Positions 33,827 to 44,727 of a DNA stretch of 64,000 nucleotides are shown here, one piece after another. The notes beneath the pieces are model-generated. The model saw only the letters and a list, made by a program, of their open reading frames with translations. It made no database searches and was not told where the DNA came from. Each line of letters opens with the position of its first letter. Positions within the stretch are counted from its first letter, which is position 1. Position numbers and translations under genes: made by a program. Origin of the DNA: Dactylorhiza incarnata (lineage: Eukaryota > Streptophyta > Magnoliopsida > Asparagales > Orchidaceae); NCBI GenBank assembly GCA_033032865.1, contig JAWHQI010000064.1, forward strand, positions 4,526,001 to 4,590,000, read 5' to 3'.

Positions 33827-36495
33827 TCAAATAGAATCGTCATCTAGTAAATCGTCATTGGCATTGCATGAGCTTAGTTGGTTTGAGGTACTCGTCATTT
33901 GCCCATAATTATCAACAAGATCTTCATCATCATTTGCAACGCTAAAATAATCTAGATCTTCATCCCCTTCAGCTACTAGTTCAAGATTAGCTGGAGCACC
34001 ACTTCGTAAATTTCGAGCCCCAGTCCCAATAGCTCTCTCTACAGCTTCCCATGTGAGATGATCATCATCATAAACTAAAGCTTCTTCCGGTTTGTTCATC
34101 ATCCACTCACAACTCCAATCTAGCTCATCAAGCACTAAAGGGTTGTAATTTCTTCCTTTTTCATGTTTTTCTTAGAATCATGCTTGTAGACGACGATTGT
34201 ATTGGATGTATACAAGATCATTAAGCCTTTGATGCTCCAATCTATTTCTTTTCTTTGTGTGAATCTGAATCAAGATAGTTGCAAATCTGTTATTTGTTAG
34301 TGGATAAAACAAGTTCAATTTTAAATTAAATATTTGTATACTTACAAACTCAAAAGTACTCCAGTTGTGCTCACAACTAGAAGAAGAACAACATAAGCCA
34401 AGTATGTGCAATGCTACCTTTGTAAGGTTAACATTCGGTCCTCCATGTGCACCCCACCAATCCACTATTTATTTAAGACAAAAATAAATTAGTATAACAT
34501 ATAAGTAGTTTAAGAAAAAAAATAAAAATGTAATCAATACTTACTTGGATTTAAGGTGGTTCGTTGCCTAATAGCCATAGACTTTCCAAAACTATTTCGA
34601 GATGCTTTATAGTTAGTGTCTTGCTCTGCAATCTTGTCTTGCAATTGTTGATCGGGCACTAGTCTTGCAATAACATCATTGAAAACATCTTGAAATTTCC
34701 AAGTATCATCGAGATGTTTTTCCTCATATTCAAAATATTTGTTTGGATTTAGAAACAAAGCCGCCCTATACAACTGTTGCTCCATTTGATTTGTCCACCT
34801 ATTTTGAACAATGTCAATAATTTTTTTTATATAATTTTTCTTTATTATCAAAATGATCTTTGATCTTTTGTTTGGCTTCTTCCATTGTCACATATACTTC
34901 AGGCATAGCTGGCCTTTCATCACCATCTACTAATCGCAACACGACTATTAGTGGCTTTCCTCTTTTTAGGCAATCTCTTACTCCATTCCAAAAAACAGTT
35001 GAAAGTATTGCTTCAACAATTGTTTTCCGGCTTCGGTTTTTACCAGATTAGCAGCATTCCATGAAGGCAACACAAAGAATAATTTCAACTTCTCCTCATG
35101 TTTAAGCATGCTTTGTAGAGTAAAGAATGATGTTGCAAATCTAGTCACTGAATGCCGGACTAGATCACCACCAATAGTAGTCCTTACTGCATCAAGTAAA
35201 CGAGTGTGTCTGTAGATGAAATTTGTAATCATCCTTGCCTTTTTTTATCACCATTTTGTTTTGTTGTAGCTTGCCTATATCTTCTAGCATGAGATCAATG
35301 CAATGAGCTGCACAAGGAGTCCAGAATAATGTGGGCCTTCTCTCCATTAAAATTTTACTGGCTGCCTTATAATTGGAGGCATTGTTAGTCACTACCTGCA
35401 TACAACATAACTTTTTATATATCTAAAGTTCTATACTTATATAGTCTATAGTTGTAGACTATTAAACACGAAATATGAAAATTAAAATAACAAAAAGAGT
35501 TACCTGAACATCGCAATCTTCTCCTATCTCTGTTATTTTACTATCAAGCAACTCTGATAGCATTGTAGCATCTTGAATATGATCGGATGCATCTACGGAA
35601 CCCATAAAATAAGTTCCTTCCGGACAGTTAACTAGGAAATTGATCAAATGTCTCCCTCTCCTGTCCGTCCAACCATCGAACATAAGAGTGCAACCATATC
35701 TCCTCCAATATGCTTGATACTTTGTTTTCATCTCCTTAACTTTCTCTTTTGTATTTAGTAACAAAGGGACTCGTAAATCATGATAACTAGGACCTTTATA
35801 ACCAGGCTCATACTGTCCAACTGCTTCAAGCATTACTTCAAAACTTAGTGCCTTTACAACATTGAAAGGAATGTCACATTCATAGAACCAATCTGCAACA
35901 TAGCCATCAACTCTCCTTTTCTCTTCCGGAGATCTAAAACATCTCTCAATAGTAGTTTGTGCAGGACCTTTAACACGTCTTTCATCAACTACATCTTCAA
36001 GAGCACGTCTTACATGAGCATCCATAGAGCCCCATTTTTGTGGAAGGTGAAGTACTTTTCTCTTTTTGGCACTTGTCCCAGAACTTGGGACAAATGAACT
36101 TTTAGCTGTAGATAATGCCGGAGATACATTCTGTGAACATGTTCGCTCTATTTCTTGTTCACTCGCATTATCATCATCAGCTGTCAAATCCACCTTGTCC
36201 TTTTTTTATCATTTAAAGCTGCATACATCTCAGTTGCTATTTCTGAAGTAGTCTTAAAACACTTTGCCACATCTCCATATCCGTCACATAAGTGTTATTT
36301 CAATCTTGTGATTCCACCTTTATATACGTTATCACGCAAATTACATTTAACGGTATTTTTATCCTTTATGTCAGACCAATGTCCATACTTCCATCCAGGA
36401 TCCCTTGAATTTGCTTTTCTTTTAGGATCAGTTTTTTGGTCAAGCTCATTGCTATCAATGGATGGAGCAAGACTGTTGATGTTTTGGTCTTCCAT
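33827..36495 (-). pseudogene. hAT transposase (BED finger, DUF659, hAT dimerisation domain)
   Basis: Minus-strand exons give, in order: a BED-finger-like start (DPGWKYGHWSDI, with HLCDGYGDVAKC); a linker; DUF659 (FNVVKALSFEVMLEAVG, YRRYGC-type block with TLMFDGWTDRRGRHLINFLV); a core with VVTNNASNYKAA and FWTPCAAHCIDLMLEDIGK; and a C-terminal dimerisation domain (LCCSSSSCEHNWSTFEF, then HTKKRNRLEHQRLNDLVY). An acidic tail ends at 33827. Introns separate several blocks (for example 35402-35505). Defects include a TAA at about 36292, a one-base phase change in the A run near 36197, and a BED finger whose second cysteine position reads RDN. Family placement is firm; exact exons are not. Confidence 0.8.
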
Positions 36496-36734
36496 CTTTC
36501 ACAAACAACTGAAACAAGACCTATAGAATTCAGAGTTAGGTAAGGTCAATGTCCATAAACAATTACAATTACAATTTACACACAGTTACACAAATAGTTC
36601 ATACTTCAATTTTCATACAGTTCTATTTCTAGTTTTCTACACAAGTATGAAGTAACACACTAACACAACACAATTACACAATTACATTTGATTAGCAATA
36701 AAACAAAATATGTTTCTAACTTTCAATCATGTTT

Positions 36735-39616
36735 TCATGTCGCACATGTAGTGATTATATAATCACAAATCTTATTTCGCATATTATCAATTTTCTCATG
36801 CAAAAATTCATCCACTCCATCATAGATCTGCAATAAAAATAAAAATATTTGTTAAAATAAATTCAACATAATTATTATCATGTATGAAACTATATGCAGT
36901 TAACTTACCCTTGATGGCATTGTCGTACTCTTAAGAGCATCAACTATGTCAATCATGTAGCACATGATATAATACCCACATTGAATACTATCTGGTTGTT
37001 TAAGGCACTAAATTAATAAACAAATAGTAAACATTAGAATTTAGAATTGTAAATATGAAAAAAATTATATAACATATACTCATATAGGTTATAGCTTACC
37101 GACTTCCACCGTAAAACCTTTGGTTTTTGAAAATTGAGATTCCGATCCTTTGCCAAATCCTTCAATGCACTTCATAAAATATTAAAAAAAATAGTTTACA
37201 GCCGAATCCAAATTTCAAATAGGGAAAATACTAATTAATAAACTTACAGTGTAATGATATTTTTAAGATCATCGCGAATGTTCTTATTTAAAGGATCAAG
37301 CCAATAAATTGTATTGTTACTGTATTCAATAATCGCCAACATCCAATGTACTCTGTGTAACAATTAACAAATAAAATTATTAATAAGTAATAACTAAATT
37401 AGAATAAAAAATAGCAATAATTATTGATACTTACTCTCTATGATATGTCAAAAATAATAAAGAATCTGGTTGAGTTGAGCAAGCCTATTTTTTAAATCTT
37501 GTGCTCGTGATTTAATACGCTCATTGGCAAACTTATCATTAAAAGCAAAAATAGATGTCAGATTATGAAAAGATATATTTCTTGTGTATCTAAACTTCTT
37601 TAATTGTGAATCTATGTACCTGTAAAAAATATGTAAATTCATAATCAATATATATTAACTACAAATCTTAGGTATGTAATATTTGATAATCATTACTCTC
37701 CCAATACAGGATAATATGATGTTAACTCCAATTTTTTCCATATTAAGAAAATCAAACAACTCTGAAACTTCAAAGTATGTACATGTTGATTCTTCAGTTC
37801 CAAATACATTTGGATGTAATACCAGAGTTATTATTTTTTCCCGTCTCTCCATCGTAGTAATGAAATTGGGTAACATGACAATGACATCATTTGCATTCTG
37901 TGGAATTAAAAATAATTAGTATTTCGGGCACAAATATTAATTACATAAAAATCAAAAATAATAATTATTAATTTATAATGCCGAAGATGGTAAACACACA
38001 GGTGATGTTTCAGGCTGATGTGATGTTTCGGGCTGATGTGATGTTTCAGGCCCTTGTGAGGTTAATACAAGTGCCTGCTGACAAACCAAAATAACAAGTT
38101 AACCATAAATAAAGGTATAAAGATAGTATGATATTTCATAAAAGTATGAATAATTAAACATAAATACATAATAATACCTGAGACATGTTTTGAGATGTTT
38201 CAGTTCTAGCACCAAACATGCGCATAAGTTCATCAATTTGATTTTTCATGCTAGTCATCTCTGCTTGATGCGTTTGTTGTTGTTGGTTGAGTTGGCTCTG
38301 AAAGGCCTGCTAGTGTTATTGTTGTTGTTGTTGGTAGAGTTGGCTCGCATAGGCTTGATGCTCTTGTTGTTGTTCTTGCCTCCATAACTCTTGTTGCTGG
38401 CTCAATCTTTCTTGAACAATAGATTCCACATCTTCAATATGAGCTATTGTTCACTCCTTCCACTTATCATTCTTGAAAAAACTTGTAATGGTGGAAAACT
38501 TACCACCAGCTCTTACTCTGCCCGGATGTTCCTTGCCTAAAACAGATGCAGGGATGTCATCTCTTCCCTGTGACACTATTGCAGCAGACTGAGACTCTTG
38601 GCTCGAGACCTCATCCTAAGTGAAATCAATAAATATTAATGCAAATGATGAAATGAAAATTTACAAATGATGAAATGATAATTTAAACATACAATTTTAG
38701 GTGCCAAGTCAGCTGCATCTTGACTAATGTATTCACCAGTCTTTCTTTTGTGACCGGCTTTCCATAGCTCTGCACGTGAAATTGGTGCATTTGCACCTTG
38801 TTCAATCTTGACAATAAAATGCAAATAAATTATCATTTAAATTATTGAGAAAACAAATTTTTAAAACAAAATATATGAGAGATAAGTAGAGAACTAAATA
38901 CTAATACCATCCTTTTTTCTAATCAAGAATAACCCATTTTGGAAGTAGTATGAAACGACTTCTGTGCTTTTGCTCTCTCTGTATTAAGTTTACATTTCTC
39001 CTACATAAATAAATATTTGTTAAAACTTAGAGTATAATGCTTACAAAGTTAGTAGATGCTATAAAATATTGAGTTTATTAAGAACACATAACCATAGATT
39101 CCGGAGTGGTGCGATTGTCGAGAAAAACTTTCCAATCATCAGGAGCTATAAAATTATACTTGACATGAACATTGCAACGATGCTCCAAATCAACATCTTT
39201 TACGTAATGGACATAAAGTTTGGATTTTCACGACCTCCAACTTTCATCCATGCTTTTCATCAATTCATGACGAACACCATCAACATTATCAAAATAATAG
39301 ACAATATTATTAATAAATAACTAAAAAACACAGTTATCTACTCACTAATAACAAAATTACATACATTTACTTCTTCTCATATTCGATCTTTAATTTCTTT
39401 ATCAACTTCCTTCCATCTAGCACATGTAATTGGAATATAAACCCTCACAAGAGAACCAATTAGACTCATCAATTTATTAGACTCAGGCCCGAGAATAATG
39501 TGGCCATCATCATTAACAGAAATAAAAAGCTTCTTCCCCTCTGCTTTAAGCTTATTCAATCATATCATTTTAGTGAAGCCTCTTGTTAACTTTGATGAGG
39601 ATCCTTTATCAGTCAT
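36735..39616 (-). CDS. Plant En/Spm-type (PF03004-like) protein fused to a Ulp1-like cysteine protease
   Basis: A many-exon minus-strand gene. From the ATG at 39616: GHIILGPES...WKEVDKEIKDRI (39559-39377), a spaced block with ERAKAQKSFHTTSKMGYS and APISRAELWKAGHKRKTGEY, as in plant PF03004 proteins, then HPGRVRAGGKFS and a Gln-rich coiled stretch (38160-38420). The 3' part is a C48/Ulp1 protease: VHWMLAIIEYSNNTIYWLDP (about 37290-37350) has the catalytic His and Asp, and QPDSIQCGYYIMCYM (about 36960-37000) the catalytic Cys. The end DYIITTCAT stops at 36735. Introns have clean GTAAGT donors. A TGA near 39560-39562 lies in the first exon. Ulp1 genes are known in MULE and CACTA elements; here it shares one element with a hAT transposase. 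Exon limits are approximate. Confidence 0.68.
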
Positions 39617-40044
39617 TTTCCTGTAATAAGAAAACCCTAAAAAAACTTAAACCATCCAAAAAACCTAAACAAAATTTATACAAAAGTACAAAACCACAAT
39701 GATATTGAGGCAATACCATTCTACCACACATTAAGTCAATCACACATATAAATAAAGAACTTTAGAAGCAGTATGAACTAGAAATTAGGAAAATATGAAA
39801 TGATCATTCAACTTAGAAATTATACCATTCAACTCAGAAATTATACCATTCAACTTAGAAATTATATCATTCAACTTAGAAATTATAAAAGCAAGAAAAA
39901 AAAATGAAAAAACGAACCAGAGGAAGATGTCGACTTGTCGAGGAGAAATCGCCTTTAGCATTTTCGCACAGAGCAGCAACGATCCAGCGACGGTAAAAAG
40001 TAAAAAAGTCGAGATCAATTCTATTGTTTATATCCCTCTTAGAC

Positions 40045-40275
40045 ATCGGTTTATATATAAACCGCTGTCTATTGTAACATTCAGTGTACAATAGACAGCG
40101 GTTTATATATAAACCGATATCTATGGTACACGAAATGTTACAATAGACAGTGATTTATATATAAACTGATGTCTATTGTACACGGAATGTTACAATAGAC
40201 ATCGGTTTATATATGAACCGCTGTCTATTAGAGTATAGACAACGGTTTATATATAAACCGTTGTCTATACCCCTA
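40045..40275. repeat. Right subterminal palindromic array
   Basis: AGACAGCGGTTTATATATAA with its inverse ATAAACCGCTGTCTAT recurs about five times, spaced by GTACACGGAATGTTACAAT. It shares the AGACAGCGGTT core with the left array, but its centre differs (TATATA versus ATTATAAT). Confidence 0.85.
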
Positions 40276-40360
40276 ATGTTTTTTAAAAAAATAAGGCGGC
40301 CTTCGCCTTGTTTTCAATCGGCCGACTAGGCGACGCCTAGGCGACGCTATGATAAGAATG

Positions 40361-40368
40361 CTAACACC
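40361..40368. repeat. Right 8-bp target duplication (CTAACACC)
   Basis: Partner of 33109-33116 with one mismatch. It marks the right edge of the hAT-type element. Confidence 0.6.
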
Positions 40369-40478
40369 TAGCAGCAAACTCGACAACGTGGTGAAGAGAA
40401 GAGGTCTCTCACGAGTGGAGGATAAGCGTCGAGTAAGAGAATCTTAACTAAGTTTACCTAAAACACAACCTAGCCACC

Positions 40479-40646
40479 GCGCTGCTTGGGCACCATGCCT
40501 CAGCGCTGCTTGGGCACCATGCCTCAGCGCTGCTTGAGCAACTCGCCACAGCGCTGCTTGGGCACCATGCCACCGCGCTGATTGGGCACCTCGCCACCGT
40601 ACTGCTTGGGCACCATACCTCAGCGCTGCTTGGACAACTCGCCACC
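40479..40646. repeat. 24-bp minisatellite, 7 copies
   Basis: Units read GCGCTGCTTGGGCACCATGC plus four further bases, with variants (AACTCGCC, CACCTCGCC). The 24-base period keeps 63- and 87-codon minus-strand frames open, which I regard as artefacts. Confidence 0.92.
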
Positions 40647-40667
40647 GCACGTTCGGACCATCATAAT

Positions 40668-40842
40668 AAGACTTAGAACCATAAGGGTCTGTCCCTCGTG
40701 CGGTCATCCTTAGTTTAAAAACTAATGCTCTTCACTGTTGACTTCGGGGCCCGTTCCCCCAGAGTCGTAAGGGTCCGTCCCTCGTACGGTTATCCTCAGT
40801 TTGAAGGCTAACACTCTGCACTGTTGACTTCGGGGCCTGTTC
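40668..40842. repeat. Tandem duplication of about 84 bp
   Basis: Two copies share AAGGGTCTGTCCCTCGT...CTTAGTTT...CACTGTTGACTTCGGGGCC...TTCCCCC with about 12 differences. They lie in the 3' non-coding region of the gag-only element. Confidence 0.85.
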
Positions 40843-41131
40843 CCCCTTTAACCAAACGCGCCGGAAGAAACGTCATATGGAGTAATGGAGCACAAGACAC
40901 CAAGTCATCACTACAACCTTTTGCATAACAAGACGGTATTTCAAAAATAACTGGGAAAATAGAGCAACAAGACGCAAAAGCGCCAACACAATGATGTATG
41001 AATCAAGAAGAGATTGCAGAACATGAAGTGAAAGCAACCTCGCATTCGTCCTTCGACAACGACTCTGATCCAAGCCGCCACAAAGAAGATAGTAAAACCT
41101 CCGAACTCCTCCACACAGTAATCTGGACTCC

Positions 41132-41149
41132 GAAGGTTTGGGGGGCTTA
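41132..41149 (+). other. Polypurine tract of the gag-only element
   Basis: GAAGGTTTGGGGGGCTTA directly precedes TGATATGCACCC, a plausible LTR start. This would place the element's 3' LTR from 41150 onward. Confidence 0.5.
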
Positions 41150-41935
41150 TGATATGCACCCATAGATTCATAGGCACTCTCGGGGTGCGCTTAGAGAAGA
41201 CTCCACTAAGGAGAAGTAGAGTTAGTGGGGTCAAAGTCCAACCCATGATCATAGGGGTGGAGGAATCCACCGGCGTGCGATTCGCGCTTCGTCAGCGTCG
41301 GGCACGGTCAAGACCGCGCCCCACTACTGGGGCGCGGTTGGCCAGCACCCTGCTAGTGAGGGTGCAGGTAGCCCGCACCCACTCAAGGGGTGCGGCCGCA
41401 CCACCCGTGGTGGGGTGCGGCCGCACCACCCGTGGTGGGGTGCGGCCAAGCCACACTTCCCCATGGGGGGTGCGGCCAGGCCGCACCTCCCCATGGGGGT
41501 GTGGCCAAGCAGCACCCCCATGGGGGTGCGGCCAATCCGCACCCCTCCATAGGGGATGCGACCAAGCCGCACCCCCCACATGGGGGGGAGGGGCAAGCTG
41601 CACCCCCCTCATAGGGGGCGGCCAAGTGGCACCCCCATGGGGTGCGGCCAAACCGCACCCCCCTCATGGGGGTGCGGCCAACCGCACCCCCCATGTTGGG
41701 GTGCGGCAAAACCGCACCCCCATGATGGGGTGCGGCCGAGTTCCCCTGCGCCTCGCAGGGATGCGACCGAAACCGCACCCCCTCGGCGTATTTTTTCAAG
41801 GGGCGTTTATTTTCTCCCTAGGCGCACGTTTATCGCCCATCGCTCATATTTCGCCCGGGTAAGCACTTTTTTGCCCGAGCGCGCACTTTTTTCCCGGTCG
41901 CATGTTTTTCGCCCAGATGCGCGTTTTTTGAAGAA
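41150..41935 (+). repeat. Start of the 3' LTR of the gag-only element, with palindromic array
   Basis: After about 125 bases of unique sequence, 41277-41790 is homologous to 29848-30100, but the GGGGTGCGGCC/GCACCCCC array is about twice as long and more varied. At 41795-41930 the TTTTTCGCCCGGGCGCGC-type repeat starts. I cannot define the LTR's right end. Confidence 0.5.
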
Positions 41936-42519
41936 AACGAAAGTAAGAGCAAGAAAAAACACTTAATGAAAGCACGCCTCATGTCCCTAGCAGATACATA
42001 TTCACTCTGTACATAAAAAAAGACAAGTTATATGTCTCATATTCTAATCGAAGAGATTCAAAAAAGGTAAAATCAAAATTAGAAAGACTAAATGACCTGA
42101 TGATTCTAATCTTTAGAGCTAGATACTTTTATTTTTTATCTTTTGTACTGGTACACGAACAACCAAACTATCTGCGACTGTGAATAATAAAATTGGATCC
42201 CTTTAGTAAAAATTCGTGATTAGACAAGTCCAACTTTTGAATAACAATTCCCTAAAATAACGATGCTTAGAATTCTTTGAATTACCTAATAAACAATTAT
42301 ATTAAAATAATGATGCTTAGAAATCTTTTACGGTCTGTTCGTTTGGACGGAATTGAGATTCTTGAATTTGAATTATGGTCTAATCTCAATTTTGTCGCTC
42401 GTTTGCAAGTTTAACATTGGAATTGAAATTTTAATGAATTCCGAGGAATTCAATTGAATTATAGACAATTCTTTCAAATCTATATAAGAATTGAATAATT
42501 CTGGCCGAGTCGTGTTTTT
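41936..42519. other. AT-rich segment interrupting the GC-rich array, with a MITE-like copy
   Basis: The repeat type at 41795-41930 resumes at 42520, so this 0.58 kb of AT-rich DNA looks inserted. Its right half (42320-42500) contains a relative of the MITE-like sequence at 28575. No gene is seen. Confidence 0.4.
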
Positions 42520-43465
42520 TTTCAAGAGGCGTTTATTTTCTCCCAAGGAGCGCATTTTTCGCCCGAGCGCTCATATTTCGCCCGGGTGCGCACTTTTTTG
42601 ACCGGGCGCGCACTTTTTTCGATCGCGTGTTTTTCGCTCGGTCGTGCGTTTTTTGCCCAGGCGCGCGTTTTTTGCCCGGGCGCCCGTTTTTTGCCCTGAC
42701 GCGTGTTTTTCTACAGGGTGCACACATTTTGCCTGTCGCGTGTTTTTACCCCGGCGCGTGTATTTAGCGCAGGAGCGTATTTTTCTCCCGGGAAGCGTTT
42801 TTCGCCCGGGCGCTCATTTTTCGCCCGGACTCGCACTATTTCTCCTGGACGCACTTTTTTGCCCGAGAGTGCAATTTTTCGCCCGTGCGCACATTTTTCG
42901 CCCAGGAGCGTGTTTTTGGCCCAACTATGCGTTTTTCGCCCGGACGCGCGTATATCGCCCGGGAAACGATTTTCGCTCGGGCGCTTTTTTTCGCCCGGGC
43001 ATGCGTTTTTTCACACGGGCGACTTTTTTCCCTGGGCACACGTTTTTTTGCGCAAGCGCGCTTTTCGCCCGAGCGCGCGTTTTTCGCCATTGCGCACTTT
43101 TTTTACCAAAACACTCATTTTTCGCCCGGGCGAGAACATTTTCATCTGGGCGCGCTTTTTTCGCACAAGCGCAAATTTTTCGCCCGAGTGCGTATTTTTT
43201 GCCATAACGCTCATTTTTCGCCCAGGCGAGCGTTTTTCGCCTAAACGCGCACTTTTTGGCCAGAAACGCATTTTTCGGCTGAGCGCACACTTTTTCATCA
43301 GGCCATGCATTTTTTTGCTTGGGCGCGCACTTTTTTACCCGGGTGCGTATTTTTCTCCTGGATGCGCACTTTTTTCTCAAGCGCACGTTTTTCTCTCGGG
43401 CGTGCATTTTTCACCCGAGCGGGTGTTTTTTGCTCGAGACGCATTTTTCACCCGGGCGCATGTTT
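42520..43465. repeat. Long TTTTTCGCCCGGGCGCGCA-type minisatellite
   Basis: About 45 degenerate units of about 21 bases alternate a T-run with CGCCCGGGCG-like palindromes and alternating purine-pyrimidine GCGCGC. Frames of up to 272 codons arise because 21 is a multiple of three. They are low-complexity artefacts (Phe/Arg/Pro repeats) and do not represent a protein. Confidence 0.92.
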
Positions 43466-44727
43466 ATTTTGCCCAAGGCACGTTAGATGCCCAGGCGTGT
43501 GTCGAGGGCGTGTCAACCTAATTTGTGTGTATGGTGTGTTATATAAACTCCTTGTCATTCTTGGTTTTATGAGACTTCAGAAAATTTGGAAATCCGCCTA
43601 TTTTTTGTGACCGTCCCTGTTTCTTATATTGAAAATCCGACTGCTGCTGTCCATCGATGTATCCTATCTTAGGGTGAAACACATAAATTTGTGTTTTTTT
43701 GTGGTTGTTTATTTTTTATTTGCTTTCTTTCTACTCTAATTTCCACAACAAATGAGAAAACTCAAAAATTGCAAGATAACGCTGTAGGTGTACTGACCAC
43801 GAACAATCAAAACCTAGACTAATGACGATGCAATTATGACTAATTACGATACAATTATGACTAATGACGAAACAATTACTAAAACCATAAAAAACAGTAA
43901 AGAAATTTTCTAGTATATCTCTTTAGGCGCCTACATTATGGAGACGTCATCTTCAATAGCCATGTGTTCGTTTGAATCTAACTTGCATAATGAAGGAAAT
44001 TCACAAGGAACTATAAAGCTGACTGTTAGAAGAAAATGCATAAAAGCAGTAGAGACCTACAAATGATGATAGTATTCTGGAAAAATGAAAAAGAAAGAGG
44101 CCAATATGACCCAAATAGGACAAACTACTCGGATTTCATTCATATGGTAAAGCTAGTATATATGGGGTGTGACCTGGCACAAAATTTTGAAATAAAAGTA
44201 GCTTATAACTTGGTCTATGCCTTCTTCGCAGTCATGAAAGCCGCGGGCGAGCTTCGGAAAGTGAAATGCTAGATTGCTTCTGATAAGTATGAGCTAAAGA
44301 ACATTGCATGCTTAAGAAATGTGAAAGCCGTCAAAAGGGAATGAAGGGGGAGGTCCACAGGAGGTAGCCGGTGTCGTCACGTTCTCTGGCGGGGATTCCT
44401 TCGCCAGTGACTGAACTATTGAACCCATTCAAAATCACATTAGATTGCTTCGCGTTGTGGACGGAGCTTAGCAGACGGGTTTGTGCAAGATGCCCTATCC
44501 TCGAATCAATGCACTAGAAAAGCAGAGAAATCTCCTAACCATGTGTAGCGGGTCGCTCGATGCTCTTATAGACCGGTCGAATTGAACCGTCTTAACTTGA
44601 GAATGAGCCGAGCGCAAACAGTCACAGAGAAGACTACCAGCTGGCAAGGAGACTTTTAACGTGGAAAACCCGAAAATGGTAAAAAATTACGAGGCCGGAT
44701 CGGTGTCGACCAAGTTCCACTATTCTC
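43466..44727. other. Unassigned region and leader of a minus-strand relative of the gag-only element
   Basis: From about 44520 to 44727 the minus strand matches the leader of the gag-only element (TGGTCGACACCGATCC, CCACGTTAAAAGTCTCCTTG, CGGTTCAATTCGACCGG). The stretch 43530-44500 holds no gene I recognise. A 78-codon frame at 44036-44272 has no domain or supporting context. Confidence 0.5.

Larger units (their letters stand above)
33117..40360 (-). mobile_element. 7.2 kb hAT-type DNA transposon carrying two genes
   Basis: The ends are inverted copies. The left end starts CATTCTTATCATGGCGTC and the right end reads CATTCTTATCATAGCGTC in reverse complement. Both continue inward with AAGGCG/CGCCTAGGCG motifs, a T-run/A-run (TTTTTTTAAAAAACAT) and subterminal palindromic arrays. 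An 8-bp, one-mismatch target duplication flanks it. Inside, on the minus strand, are a hAT transposase gene (33827-36495) and a PF03004-Ulp1 gene (36735-39616). It lacks CACTA ends, so it is not an ordinary En/Spm element despite the second gene. Confidence 0.72.

Noticed and set aside
33117..40360. Calling the element CACTA (En/Spm) because of the PF03004 and ACAGCGG motifs
   Set aside because: Its ends begin CATTCTTATCAT, not CACTA. The target duplication is 8 bases, not 3, and a hAT transposase lies inside.
42644..43521. Frames of up to 272 codons with Phe/Arg/Pro repeats
   Set aside because: They lie wholly in a 21-bp minisatellite, are open in several frames on both strands and have no domain.
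44036..44272. 78-codon frame as a gene
   Set aside because: No domain, no promoter or splice context, and a length expected by chance in this AT content.
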